This document shows positions 27,453 to 35,806 of a stretch of 64,000 bases of DNA, piece after piece. A program made the position numbers and the translations under genes. The notes beneath the pieces are model-generated. The model was not told the DNA's origin. It saw only the letters and a list, made by a program, of their open reading frames with translations, and searched no databases. The stretch comes from Sphingobacterium griseoflavum (GTDB lineage: Bacteria > Bacteroidota > Bacteroidia > Sphingobacteriales > Sphingobacteriaceae): positions 372,001 through 436,000 of the forward strand of contig NZ_BNAF01000002.1 in the NCBI RefSeq assembly GCF_014653155.1, in the 5' to 3' direction. Numbering within the stretch: position 1 is the stretch's first letter; every line of letters begins with the position of its first letter.

Positions 27453-29627
27453 CTACACTTTCGGTGCGTCGTTTGCAGGTTTTTCTTGTTTTGGTTTGTC
27501 TTCACGTGGAGGGCGAGGCAACAAAACCTTACGAGAAAGCTTCATTTTACCTTGCTTATCGATATCCAACAATTTTACGCTAACCATATCTCCTTCTTTG
27601 AAAACCCCGTCCATGGTTTCTAAACGCGACCAATCGATTTCCGAAATATGCAATAGACCGTCTTTGCCCGGCATGATCTCAACGAAAGCACCAAATGGCA
27701 TAATCGATTTGACTTTACCTTCGTAGATCTCACCGATCTCTGGCTTAGCTACAATCGCCCGTATACGGGAAACTGCCGCGTCGATAGCAGCTTTGTTGTC
27801 AGCAAACACCTGAACAATACCTTTGCCATCGATTTCTTCGATCGAAATGGTCGAACCGGTCTCACGCTGCATTTCTTGAATGATCTTACCACCTGGCCCG
27901 ATTACCGCTCCGATAAATTCTTTATCGATAGTCATCGAGATGATACGCGGCGCATGTGGTTTATAATCTTCACGAGGTGCATCAATTGTTTTCTTCATCT
28001 CGTTCAAGATGTGTAAACGGGCTTCCTTCGCTTGGTCCAATGCTTGTGTCAACACTTCCCACTTCAAGCCATTGATCTTCAAGTCCATTTGACAAGCAAC
28101 GATACCTTTCTCTGTACCAGTAACTTTAAAGTCCATATCGCCCAAGTGATCTTCATCACCTAATATATCCGATAAAATGGAGTACTTGCCACTTTTCTCG
28201 TCCGTGATCAAGCCCATTGCGATACCAGAAACGGGGGCTTTCAATTTTACACCGGCATCCAACAAAGCCAATGTACCCGCACATACGGTTGCCATAGACG
28301 AAGAGCCATTAGACTCCAAAATATCAGAGACCACGCGGATGGTGTACGGATTGTCCGTTCCTTCGGGAAGCACTTGCTTCAAAGAGCGCATAGCCAAGTT
28401 ACCGTGACCAACTTCACGACGACCAGGACCACGGTTAGGTCTTACCTCACCTGTAGAGAACGCCGGAAAATTGTAGTGCAAAATAAATTTGTTGTAACCG
28501 TGTATAAAAGCACCGTCGATCATCTGCTCATCGTCTTTTGCACCTAAGGTCACCGAAGTCAACGATTGTGTTTCTCCACGGGTGAACACAGCCGAACCGT
28601 GCGCTGCAGGCAAATAATCTACCTCAGACCAAATCGGACGTACGGTACGGACATCACGACCATCCAGACGGATACCTTCATCCAACACCAAATTACGAAC
28701 AGCATCGTACTGTACATCATGGTAATATTTTTTTGCCAAGAAAGCCGTCTCTTCATCGATCTCCTCGCCTAGTGTTTCGAAGAATGCTTTGCCGATTTCC
28801 GCAAATTTCTCCGTACGTTCGTGTTTTGTAGATCCTGATTTTGCTATCGCATAAACTTGATCGTAGGTTGCGGCAAAAACAGCATCTCGCAGTTCCAAAT
28901 TCGACGGTTCATGGTTAAACTCACGCTTTTCGCCGGCGCCTACCAAGTTTGCAAGCTCTACCTGGGCCGCTACTTGTTTCTTAATCGCATCGTGGGCAAA
29001 GGCAATTGCTTCGACCATTTCTGCTTCAGAAATCTCTTTCGACTCGCCTTCTACCATCACAATGTCCTGCGACGAACCTGCAACGATATACTCTAGACTA
29101 GCTTGTTCCAATTGGGACAATGTTGGGTTGATGACCAATTGACCATCGATCTTCGCAACACGCACCTCAGAGATCGGCCCATTGAAAGGGATATCCGAAA
29201 CAGCCAATGCAGCCGATGCCGCCAAACCAGCCAAAGCATCAGGCATAATATCTTTGTCAGCAGAGATCAAGGAAATCATCACCTGTGTATCTGCGTGATA
29301 GGTTTCCGGAAATAATGGACGTAACGCCCTATCTACCAAACGGGAAATTAAGACTTCATAATCTGATAAACGTGCCTCTCTACGTAAGAAACCACCTGGG
29401 ATACGTCCTGTAGAAGCATACTTCTCTTGGTAGTCGACAGATAGTGGGAGAAAATCAACCCCTGGCTTTGCTTCACGTGCAGAGACTACGGTAGCCAATA
29501 GCATGGTGTTGCCTTGTTTTAACACCACTGATCCATCCGCTTGCTTAGCCAACTTACCGGTAGATAACTCGATCGGGGCTAGTCCGTTGCCCAAGTCGAT
29601 CGAAACTTTTTTTTCGTTATAACTCAT
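27453..29627 (-). CDS. pnp: Polyribonucleotide nucleotidyltransferase (PNPase)
   Basis: Trimeric 3'-5' phosphorolytic exoribonuclease of RNA turnover. The 724-residue product has the normal architecture: first RNase PH domain (about 10-145), helical domain, second RNase PH domain (about 325-540) with the [15 protein letters not shown] and [10 protein letters not shown] segments, a KH domain with [16 protein letters not shown] near residue 580, and an S1 domain with [18 protein letters not shown] near 640. A short charged Lys/Pro tail ends the protein. As in many bacteria, it lies directly downstream of rpsO, here separated by a terminator and its own promoter candidate. Confidence 0.98.
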   Translation of the reverse strand: MSYNEKKVSIDLGNGLAPIELSTGKLAKQADGSVVLKQGNTMLLATVVSAREAKPGVDFLPLSVDYQEKYASTGRIPGGFLRREARLSDYEVLISRLVDRALRPLFPETYHADTQVMISLISADKDIMPDALAGLAASAALAVSDIPFNGPISEVRVAKIDGQLVINPTLSQLEQASLEYIVAGSSQDIVMVEGESKEISEAEMVEAIAFAHDAIKKQVAAQVELANLVGAGEKREFNHEPSNLELRDAVFAATYDQVYAIAKSGSTKHERTEKFAEIGKAFFETLGEEIDEETAFLAKKYYHDVQYDAVRNLVLDEGIRLDGRDVRTVRPIWSEVDYLPAAHGSAVFTRGETQSLTSVTLGAKDDEQMIDGAFIHGYNKFILHYNFPAFSTGEVRPNRGPGRREVGHGNLAMRSLKQVLPEGTDNPYTIRVVSDILESNGSSSMATVCAGTLALLDAGVKLKAPVSGIAMGLITDEKSGKYSILSDILGDEDHLGDMDFKVTGTEKGIVACQMDLKINGLKWEVLTQALDQAKEARLHILNEMKKTIDAPREDYKPHAPRIISMTIDKEFIGAVIGPGGKIIQEMQRETGSTISIEEIDGKGIVQVFADNKAAIDAAVSRIRAIVAKPEIGEIYEGKVKSIMPFGAFVEIMPGKDGLLHISEIDWSRLETMDGVFKEGDMVSVKLLDIDKQGKMKLSRKVLLPRPPREDKPKQEKPANDAPKV

Positions 29628-29698
29628 TTGTAATTCATTTCGACATACGTTACATCTTTTACGTATATCCTCTTATTTATAGACCTTTAAAAATCATA

Positions 29699-29706
29699 CA
29701 AAGTTA
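29699..29706 (-). promoter_or_regulatory. Candidate -7 element for pnp
   Basis: The minus strand reads TAACTTTG, an exact TAnnTTTG match about 70 bases ahead of the pnp ATG and after the rpsO terminator. The -33 region is not recognisable. The rest of 29707-29820 shows no gene. Confidence 0.45.
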
Positions 29707-29820
29707 AATAAAATTTACACTTATCACCGTAGCATGTGAAAAAACTGTAGGACAGGAAAGCTGCTGCGCCCCAGTGTACCAAGAAGTAGGTTCCGGATAT
29801 CAAGCTACCGCACTTCGCAC

Positions 29821-29852
29821 AAAAAAACCACCTACGTTGGGTAAGTGGTTTT
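29821..29852 (-). terminator. Intrinsic terminator of rpsO
   Basis: A 12-bp stem with one G-T wobble (29824-29835 with 29841-29852) and loop gttgg, followed on the minus strand by seven Ts, sits 20 bases beyond the rpsO stop. Confidence 0.9.
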
Positions 29853-29872
29853 CCTTGTGCACTGTTAAAAGC

Positions 29873-30151
29873 TTATTTGATGATATCACGTAAACCTAAT
29901 GCCTTGATAATAGCACGGTAACGGTTGATATCTTTTTTGTACAGGTAAGCTAATAATGAACGACGTTTACCGACCAACATTTGTAGGGAACGTTGCGTAT
30001 TAAAATCTTTTCTGTTTTTTTTCAAATGCTCCGTTAAGTGAGCGATTCTTTTAGTGAATAAAGCGACTTGGCCTTCTGCAGAACCCGTGTTTGCTGCTGC
30101 TCCCGCAAATTCTGCGAAGATATCAGCTTTGTACTCTTTACTTAAATACAT
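29873..30151 (-). CDS. rpsO: 30S ribosomal protein S15
   Basis: A 92-residue primary 16S rRNA-binding protein of the small subunit. Family features are the four-helix pattern with NTGSAEGQVALFTKRIAHLT, HLKKNRKDFNTQRSLQMLVG, and KRRSLLAYLYKKDINRYRAI, which includes the rRNA contacts. Length is normal (about 89). It has its own -7 element upstream and its own terminator, with pnp next. Confidence 0.98.
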   Translation of the reverse strand: MYLSKEYKADIFAEFAGAAANTGSAEGQVALFTKRIAHLTEHLKKNRKDFNTQRSLQMLVGKRRSLLAYLYKKDINRYRAIIKALGLRDIIK

Positions 30152-30195
30152 CTCTTGAATAATATTAAAGCGTTAAAAATTTAATGAATTGCCTG

Positions 30196-30203
30196 CAAAG
30201 GTA
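30196..30203 (-). promoter_or_regulatory. Candidate -7 element for rpsO
   Basis: The minus strand reads TACCTTTG, an exact TAnnTTTG, about 45 bases upstream of the rpsO start. The upstream stretch is T-rich on the same strand but has no clear TTTG at -33. No gene is seen in 30204-30347. Confidence 0.5.
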
Positions 30204-30347
30204 GGGATTAAAAAGTCAAAAATAAAAATTAAAAAATAAAATCTTGGCAAATCCCGAAAAGATCGCGCAACCAACCGCGACTGTATGATCCAATTCTTAG
30301 ATACAAGCTGAAAGCCACTGGCCCCAAAACCTAGCCCACATTGCGCA

Positions 30348-31382
30348 CTATTCCTCCATCACAACATGCTTGATGTTCTTGCGATCGTGCGTATATACAA
30401 TATGTATCAGTCCTCTCGAATCCTGCATGATCGTAGGGTAGCTGAACTCTCCTTTTTCCTGGTCCTCTAGCTGCAGCACATCTGTCCAGTGCATACCATC
30501 CGCTGATCTGGCCAAGCGTAGTTTTGCACGTCCCTCCCACCAGTCCTTACCGGGCAGCGCCGGATTGTAGACAATATAGAAGTGATTGCCCACACGGATA
30601 GCGTCCGTGCCAGAATTGGGATTGATTAAATCGGTTTTTTCAAGTGGCGACCAGCCTTTGCCCCCATCGCTCGACCAAGCCGTTGCCACCACACCTTCCT
30701 TACTACGGCAAAGTACCTGCAAGCGGCCATCGGCATGCTGCACAATACTAGGTTGAATCACATTCATCTTGGAATCATGGGCTATAGGATAGGCTTTCCA
30801 CGTTTGTTGTTGATCTTCGCTACGTTCCACGTGCGCCACCCATCGATCTTCATTGATTTCCACACTGGAGGGAGAAAGCACGCTACCATCAGCCAATGCA
30901 ATGGGCTTATTCTTGATAGGCCCTAAAATACCCGTTGGCAATTTCCTCGCTGCAGACCACGTTCTTCCACCATCGCCAGATGTTTTCACCATCCCCCACC
31001 ATTCGCGTGGATTCGGACCCACTTTATAATACAGATACAGGGTATGCTCATTTGGTGCGCGAAAGAGCACCGGATTCCAGCAGGGCTGCTGTTCGGCATC
31101 GATCAGGTTTCCGTCGGCCCACACTTGCGGATCCGTCCACTTGCCATTTTCATAACGCGCTCCCCAAATCCGCACATCGGCACTGCCCTCGTGCGATCCG
31201 GCAAACCAACTGGCCAGCAAAACGCCGTCCGCGGTCTCTTCGATCGTCGACGCGTGACACTGCGCAAAGAACTTGCCCGTCTCAAAAAGGAATGCTGTCT
31301 GCTTCACTACAATCCTAGATTCTTGCGCACGTAGCACAAGCTGGTTACATACAAAAGCTAACAATAATACAATAAATCTCAT
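30348..31382 (-). CDS. Secreted BNR-repeat sialidase-like glycosidase (COG4692 type)
   Basis: A 344-residue secreted beta-propeller protein of the BNR_2/predicted neuraminidase (COG4692) type. The signal peptide is MRFIVLLLAFVCNQLVLRAQ. Propeller repeats carry Asp-box-like turns (SGDGGRTWSA near 138, SSDGGKGWSP near 240, SADGMHWTD near 295). The conserved segments CHASTIEETADGVLLASWF, FAGSHEGSADVRIW and GPIKNKPIALADGSVLSPSS are typical of this group. The group includes enzymes acting on sialic acid, rhamnose or glucuronate linkages, and the classical sialidase FRIP motif is not visible, so the substrate is open. It lies 11 bases downstream of a GH29 fucosidase on the same strand. Confidence 0.82.
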   Translation of the reverse strand: MRFIVLLLAFVCNQLVLRAQESRIVVKQTAFLFETGKFFAQCHASTIEETADGVLLASWFAGSHEGSADVRIWGARYENGKWTDPQVWADGNLIDAEQQPCWNPVLFRAPNEHTLYLYYKVGPNPREWWGMVKTSGDGGRTWSAARKLPTGILGPIKNKPIALADGSVLSPSSVEINEDRWVAHVERSEDQQQTWKAYPIAHDSKMNVIQPSIVQHADGRLQVLCRSKEGVVATAWSSDGGKGWSPLEKTDLINPNSGTDAIRVGNHFYIVYNPALPGKDWWEGRAKLRLARSADGMHWTDVLQLEDQEKGEFSYPTIMQDSRGLIHIVYTHDRKNIKHVVMEE

Positions 31383-31393
31383 CGAAGCTCCCC

Positions 31394-32830
31394 CTATTTA
31401 CTATCCAACTGAATGACCGTTGCATAGCTCAGCGTTGCCTGTGGTTTGTGCAGGGTTACCTGATTACCTTTTTGGCTCCATTTCGCTTTCCCTTTAGTAC
31501 CTAAAACACGTACCTGCTTTGCCGAAAATCCTTCTGGCACAGTAAACACATAGGTCGATGGCGCAACATATTCATCGCCTTTTGAAAGATGAAATACATT
31601 CAGCTGTTTAGCGTCCTTACTTTTGGTGTAATAATAATCGCCTTCGTGGTAGGGTGCAACAGCACGTGTAGCAAACACGGCTGCTCCATTCGTATCCATC
31701 CAAGCGGAAAGCTCTTTCAGGCGATCGTATGCCGCCTGATCAAAATCGCCGTTGGGCCCGGGCGCAATATTCAGCAAGTAGTTACCCCCGCGCGAAATAA
31801 TCTGTACCAACGTCTCCACCAGCTTCTTCGTCGGCTTATAACGATCGTTGGGCACATACGAAAAAGAGTCGCCCATCGTGATACAGCTTTCCCAAGGGAT
31901 GTCCAACGGATGCTCAGGAATCGCCTGCTCAGGGGTCACATAGTTTTCCCAGTTTCCAGGCACGGTACGATCTACTACAATAATTCCCGGTTGGTTTTTG
32001 CGTGCCATACCGCCTATACGGTCCATATCAATATCCTGTTCCACCTTGATTGTCCGTTGCCATTCTACCGTAGGATCGATGGTCTTGAATGGGCGCACCC
32101 ATCCGCCATCCAACCAAAGGATATCCACTTTGCCATAATTGGAGGTCAACTCATTGATCTGGTTAAAGGTAAACTGCTTGTATTTTTCCCAACGCTCCGG
32201 ATATTTCTCAGGATCGTAATTTACGTTACGATCTTTCGGCGGGAAATAAGGCCACCAGTAGTACTCCGTATGCCAATCAGGCTTCGAGAAATAAGCTCCT
32301 ATCTTGAAACCTTCCTCCCGGAAACTCTTAAAAATCTCCTTGGTAACATCTGCCCTTGGGTTACTGGAAAAGGGAGATTTCGGGGAGGTAATCTTGTAGT
32401 TGGATTCCTTCGTATCGAACATTGCAAAGCCATCATGGTGCTTCGTCGTGAATACCACATACTTCATACCTGCCGCTTTAGCTGCATCAGCCCATTTCTC
32501 GGGATTAAAGTCTGTCGGATTGAAGGTCTTTTGCAGGTCTTCGTAGTTTTTCACGTACGCATTATAGGTCGCGCCATGCTCTGGTTTACGTTGCGTCCAG
32601 CCTTCATCTTCCGGGCAAAGGCTCCAGCTTTCGACGATACCCCACTGGCTGTAGGTCCCCCAGTGCATAAAGAGCCCGAACTTCATATCCTGCCATTGCT
32701 CCAGGTTTTCGAGCACCTTGGGATCTGTAGGCTTTTGGTAACCCGATGAAACATTATGGGCTTGTGAAAAAGCAGCACTTGCCGTCAAAGATAAAGTCAC
32801 TGCTAAAACGTTTTTACAAATTGATTGCAT
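31394..32830 (-). CDS. GH29 alpha-L-fucosidase, secreted (first of two)
   Basis: Retaining exo-alpha-L-fucosidase of family GH29. The product is 478 residues with a signal peptide (SASAAFSQA-type end near residue 25). Signatures are FGLFMHWGTYSQWG near 53, YVVFTTKHHDGFAMFD near 125 and the nucleophile Asp in VDILWLDGGW near 240. It has the TIM barrel plus a C-terminal beta domain and no extra carbohydrate-binding module. It forms a pair with the BNR-type gene downstream, suggesting joint removal of terminal fucose and another capping sugar. Bases 32831-33001 upstream contain no gene. Confidence 0.95.
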   Translation of the reverse strand: MQSICKNVLAVTLSLTASAAFSQAHNVSSGYQKPTDPKVLENLEQWQDMKFGLFMHWGTYSQWGIVESWSLCPEDEGWTQRKPEHGATYNAYVKNYEDLQKTFNPTDFNPEKWADAAKAAGMKYVVFTTKHHDGFAMFDTKESNYKITSPKSPFSSNPRADVTKEIFKSFREEGFKIGAYFSKPDWHTEYYWWPYFPPKDRNVNYDPEKYPERWEKYKQFTFNQINELTSNYGKVDILWLDGGWVRPFKTIDPTVEWQRTIKVEQDIDMDRIGGMARKNQPGIIVVDRTVPGNWENYVTPEQAIPEHPLDIPWESCITMGDSFSYVPNDRYKPTKKLVETLVQIISRGGNYLLNIAPGPNGDFDQAAYDRLKELSAWMDTNGAAVFATRAVAPYHEGDYYYTKSKDAKQLNVFHLSKGDEYVAPSTYVFTVPEGFSAKQVRVLGTKGKAKWSQKGNQVTLHKPQATLSYATVIQLDSK

Positions 32831-33001
32831 GCGTTTTGATTAAAATATTGCTGGTGATAAAAATGAATAGCCAAGATACGGTTTATCGCCAAGAGAAGCA
32901 AGTTAGCCAAGTTGCAGGAAGAGATTTATGAAATACATTCCAGAAAGACGCTGGTGCTATGGGAGTTTGATATTTTGACGCATGTTGACCGTTCAAGATT
33001 T

Positions 33002-33367
33002 CTATTTTAACTTACGATGTTCCAAGACCCAGCTCTTCGTATACCATGGGACATCTGCTGTGCAAGATTGCACCTCATCAGCAGTCAACTTCCTAAGCTT
33101 TACAATAATTTGATCATCAGCTTGGTAGGCAGTATCCAGATTAATCAAACCAATCGCAGCACCGTTTGCCGGCTCCGGACTTAGAAAAGCCTTAATCCGA
33201 CTATGATCTCCCGATCGAAACGTATACAGATAATTGGCGCACTTTACTTGCTCACCTGTAGCAACAAGCAGAAACTCATCATCAGCTAAATCCAAATTAT
33301 CCGGTTTCCCGCATCCTAATGGCAGAAAGATGATTAATAAGGAAAACAAAATTGATAGTCTATACAT
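33002..33367 (-). CDS. Small unrecognised lipoprotein
   Basis: A 121-residue protein with a lipoprotein signal: hydrophobic MYRLSILFSLLIIFLPLGC with the lipobox LGC at residue 19. The mature part is about 100 residues, beta-rich and with two further Cys (VKCANY, VQSCTAD) that could form a disulfide. I do not recognise the family. It stands alone between the GH29 gene and the ROK/SusD relic; it may be a leftover of a larger glycan-uptake locus, but that is inferred from position. Confidence 0.65.
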   Translation of the reverse strand: MYRLSILFSLLIIFLPLGCGKPDNLDLADDEFLLVATGEQVKCANYLYTFRSGDHSRIKAFLSPEPANGAAIGLINLDTAYQADDQIIVKLRKLTADEVQSCTADVPWYTKSWVLEHRKLK

Positions 33368-33461
33368 CGGCGTTGGTCATATAAATTAAAACGTCGTGTT
33401 GTCAGATATCGCGACAGCGATCGCTTAAAAAAGTAATCTCCATTTTTGGTTTAAAAAGCAT

Positions 33462-33494
33462 AAAAAAAGCCTGTACCGCAGGGGCGATACAGGC
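33462..33494 (-). terminator. Intrinsic terminator downstream of the SusD relic
   Basis: An 11-bp stem with one wobble (33469-33479 with 33484-33494), 4-base loop and seven Ts on the minus strand. It sits about 22 bases beyond the stop of the SusD-like tail, as expected if it once ended the lost susCD operon. Confidence 0.85.
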
Positions 33495-33516
33495 AAAAAG
33501 TTCAAGAAGATGAAGC

Positions 33517-33589
33517 TTACTTAACGTCCCAAAATATTTTGGTATTTCGGGTATCCTTTGCTTGAACAGCCCGGTAATTGTCGCTGTAG
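33517..33589 (-). pseudogene. C-terminal remnant of a SusD-like gene
   Basis: The last ~23 codons of a SusD/RagB-type gene with its stop. The peptide NYRAVQAKDTRNTKIFWDVK matches the end of the intact SusD gene (34189-35787), NYEAVRSTDNLNTKIFWDVN, at 13 of 20 positions, including the terminal NTKIFWDV. It has no start of its own and is joined upstream, in another frame, to a ROK gene fragment. The 35% difference shows it comes from a different SusD, not from a recent copy of the neighbour. Confidence 0.8.
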
Positions 33590-33949
33590 CTTTTGGCTGT
33601 TTGCCAATGGAATGTGGCTAAATTCACCGGCATAAACACGATGTTCCCTATACAGCTGATTGCATATAACCATCCCAAGGCCGACAGCCCAATTGACATT
33701 GACAACCAAGGGATCCGCATAGCCCCGACCTTTACCGAACTGATGTTCGGCAATGGCAACGGCGCTGGAGTCGTGGCGATACATGTAGGATATCCTAAAG
33801 CCTGTTGTATGTTTTTCTTACTTTTCCAACAGTTGGGCGACCTCGCTGGTGATATTCGGAATGCTTTTTCCCGTATGGGCACTTAGTTAGGACCCCGATA
33901 GCTGCTTTGCATAATATAGTTGCACGATTAGTTCGTGCGTTAAACTCAT
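33590..33949 (-). pseudogene. Broken ROK-family regulator gene
   Basis: Reading one frame from the ATG at 33949 gives MSLTHELIVQLYYAKQLSGS, then a TAA, then LSAHTGKSIPNITSEVAQ with LLEK and a second TAA. An internal part is then missing, and MYRHDSSAVAIAEHQFG, ADPLVVNVNWAVGLGMVI and YAGEFSHIPLANSQK follow. These match the winged-helix start and the central domain of ROK regulators; the intact ROK gene at 39360-40556 has NDSSAIAIAEKYFG, NLNWGVGLGMII and FAGEFSHIPLAD. About 130 residues between the helix-turn-helix and YRHDSSA are deleted, and the gene ends at the SusD tail. It cannot make a working regulator. Confidence 0.85.
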
Positions 33950-34134
33950 TTATCGATTACCAACCCGTAAGTTTAGGGAAAATCATAACTGGCCAGGAAA
34001 TAAAAAAAATCAAAAAAGCAAATCTTTTTAAAAAAGTTAATAAGTTACACCCTATTTTTAAATTGTGAAGACAAATTTTTAACGGAATAAGGGTACCTCG
34101 CACTGTCCAAAATTGATGTTGATAATTACGTCTG

Positions 34135-34173
34135 AAAATAAAAAAAGGGGGGTACAAGCCCCCCCAAAAAAAC
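34135..34173 (-). terminator. Intrinsic terminator of the susCD operon
   Basis: Six Gs (34147-34152) face seven Cs (34159-34165) over a 6-base loop, with an A-run on one side and T-rich sequence on the minus strand after the stem. It lies about 15 bases past the SusD stop. The remaining 33950-34134 is AT-rich with no gene. Confidence 0.85.
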
Positions 34174-34188
34174 TATATGTCCAACGCT

Positions 34189-35787
34189 TTAATTCACATC
34201 CCAGAATATTTTGGTATTCAAATTATCTGTTGAACGTACCGCCTCATAATTCTGCGTGTTATAAGCGGCTTCCGACGGAGGAAGGTTCCATCTTGATGGC
34301 ATCTCCTTCTGAATATCCGACGCCTCAACTCGAAACGAAAAAACAGGATAGTCCAACCGTCTATTCTCGGCCCAAGCTTCAATGGGTTGAATTATATTAA
34401 AATGCAGCCATTTTTGGAGAGCGATTTTTTGAATGTTATTCGATCCCCAGCCAATTGAGGCAAGATAAGAATTCACTTCTTCTGTCGTAATCGCTGAAGG
34501 AGCTACAACAGTGTTATCGTTACTTATGGCCCTTAGGCTGGAAATCATAGACATGGACTCTTTAATACCATTTTCAAATGCTGATCTAGCACTTGCATCA
34601 TTTCCTACGTTGAGGTAATGTTCTGCAAGTAGATAATTTACTTCCGCAGCAGTAATTAAAATTCCTGGAAAATTTTGATTACGGGAATATGTTGAGCGAT
34701 TATAGATAGCGAGTTGGCTAGCTTGGCCGGTCGTTCCTGCCATTTGCTGCCCCTGCACACCACTTGTTAGGGATTGATCTAAACCAATATATGTCCCTGC
34801 TGGTGCACCAACTCCAGGTTCAAACATGTATCTTCGGCGTGGGTCGCTGTTGGTATTCATATTGTCTATCATCACTTTACTCGCGATATTAGAATACCAA
34901 CCTGGACTTTCCAAACCATCCCTAAAACCTCTTGAATGAATTGCTGGATTTGTATTATCAAAAATGTCAATTTGGATATTTTCAGCATTGCTTAATACCA
35001 AAGGATTCGTAGTAGGATTGTTCACTATTTCCGCAATCTCTTGCTGAGCTCTGCTAGAAAACTCACTAGACTTACTCACCCGCATCAACATCCGAAGACG
35101 CAAAGAATTACAGTATTTCTTCCATAAAGTGACGTCACCTCGGTTGATTATATCTTGAGTTACGAAATTGTTGGTAACTTTTTGTGTCAAACTTAGTGCG
35201 TTTAGCTCACTACTGATCACCTTCAAATCATCTAACATCGTTCTATAGATATCGACGGCGTTGTCGTAGGCTGCATAGGATGCTAAATAATTCCCTCCGT
35301 TCGCATTGAGCATACCGGCCTTACTCCAAGGAATGTCACCGTGAAGATCAACAACTTGCTGCGTTTGATCATAGAAGAAAATTTTAGCGGTAAGGTAAAA
35401 AACCCTTCTCTCCTGTTGCTCTACTGTTGGCGCTGCATTATAAACTGCCTCGAAAGCACGAAACTGTGCCAGCCCCTCGTAAAACATTCTCCACCTATCT
35501 TGCGTTGCAGCAGCACCGGGCACTAATTGATTAGGCTCATTTGCCCATCCTACCATCTGTAAATATCTAAGATTTGTCGTGCGTAAAATCACGAAATAAT
35601 TCCAATAACTTGGCACGACCAATTCTCGCATCGCGTAAGTTAGACCTGCATACTGTTTATCCACGGTGGTTTCCTCTGCCTTAGACGGATCTCTGTAGAG
35701 ATCGTCAAAAGACTGTTTGCTACAGGAACTGAAAATAAGTCCCGTAGCCCCCAAAACCAAACCTATTTTTATTAAATAATTTTTCAT
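34189..35787 (-). CDS. SusD/RagB family nutrient-binding outer-membrane lipoprotein
   Basis: Surface glycan-binding lid of a SusCD import complex. The 532-residue protein has a lipoprotein signal (MKNYLIKIGLVLGATGLIFS with lipobox SSC at about 22). It belongs to the SusD-like_2 branch (YRDPSKAEETTVDKQYAGLT, LRLRMLMRVSKSSEF, NYLLAEHYLNVG, WRMFYEGLAQFRAF), rich in TPR-like helices. It follows SusC by 20 bases and is closed by a G/C-run terminator. The transported glycan is not readable from sequence; nearby enzymes suggest a host-type or fungal mannose/fucose/GlcNAc glycan. Confidence 0.95.
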   Translation of the reverse strand: MKNYLIKIGLVLGATGLIFSSCSKQSFDDLYRDPSKAEETTVDKQYAGLTYAMRELVVPSYWNYFVILRTTNLRYLQMVGWANEPNQLVPGAAATQDRWRMFYEGLAQFRAFEAVYNAAPTVEQQERRVFYLTAKIFFYDQTQQVVDLHGDIPWSKAGMLNANGGNYLASYAAYDNAVDIYRTMLDDLKVISSELNALSLTQKVTNNFVTQDIINRGDVTLWKKYCNSLRLRMLMRVSKSSEFSSRAQQEIAEIVNNPTTNPLVLSNAENIQIDIFDNTNPAIHSRGFRDGLESPGWYSNIASKVMIDNMNTNSDPRRRYMFEPGVGAPAGTYIGLDQSLTSGVQGQQMAGTTGQASQLAIYNRSTYSRNQNFPGILITAAEVNYLLAEHYLNVGNDASARSAFENGIKESMSMISSLRAISNDNTVVAPSAITTEEVNSYLASIGWGSNNIQKIALQKWLHFNIIQPIEAWAENRRLDYPVFSFRVEASDIQKEMPSRWNLPPSEAAYNTQNYEAVRSTDNLNTKIFWDVN

Positions 35788-35806
35788 CGTCTTAAAATTG
35801 ATTTTC

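Noticed and set aside
31589..32749. A 386-codon open frame on the plus strand opposite the first GH29 gene
   Set aside because: It lies wholly antisense to a well-supported GH29 gene, is rich in Arg, His, Val and Ile as expected for reverse reading, and shows no family features.
33593..33886. A plus-strand 97-codon open frame over the ROK/SusD relic
   Set aside because: It is the reverse reading of the ROK fragment; the minus-strand matches to ROK and SusD are specific and explain the sequence.
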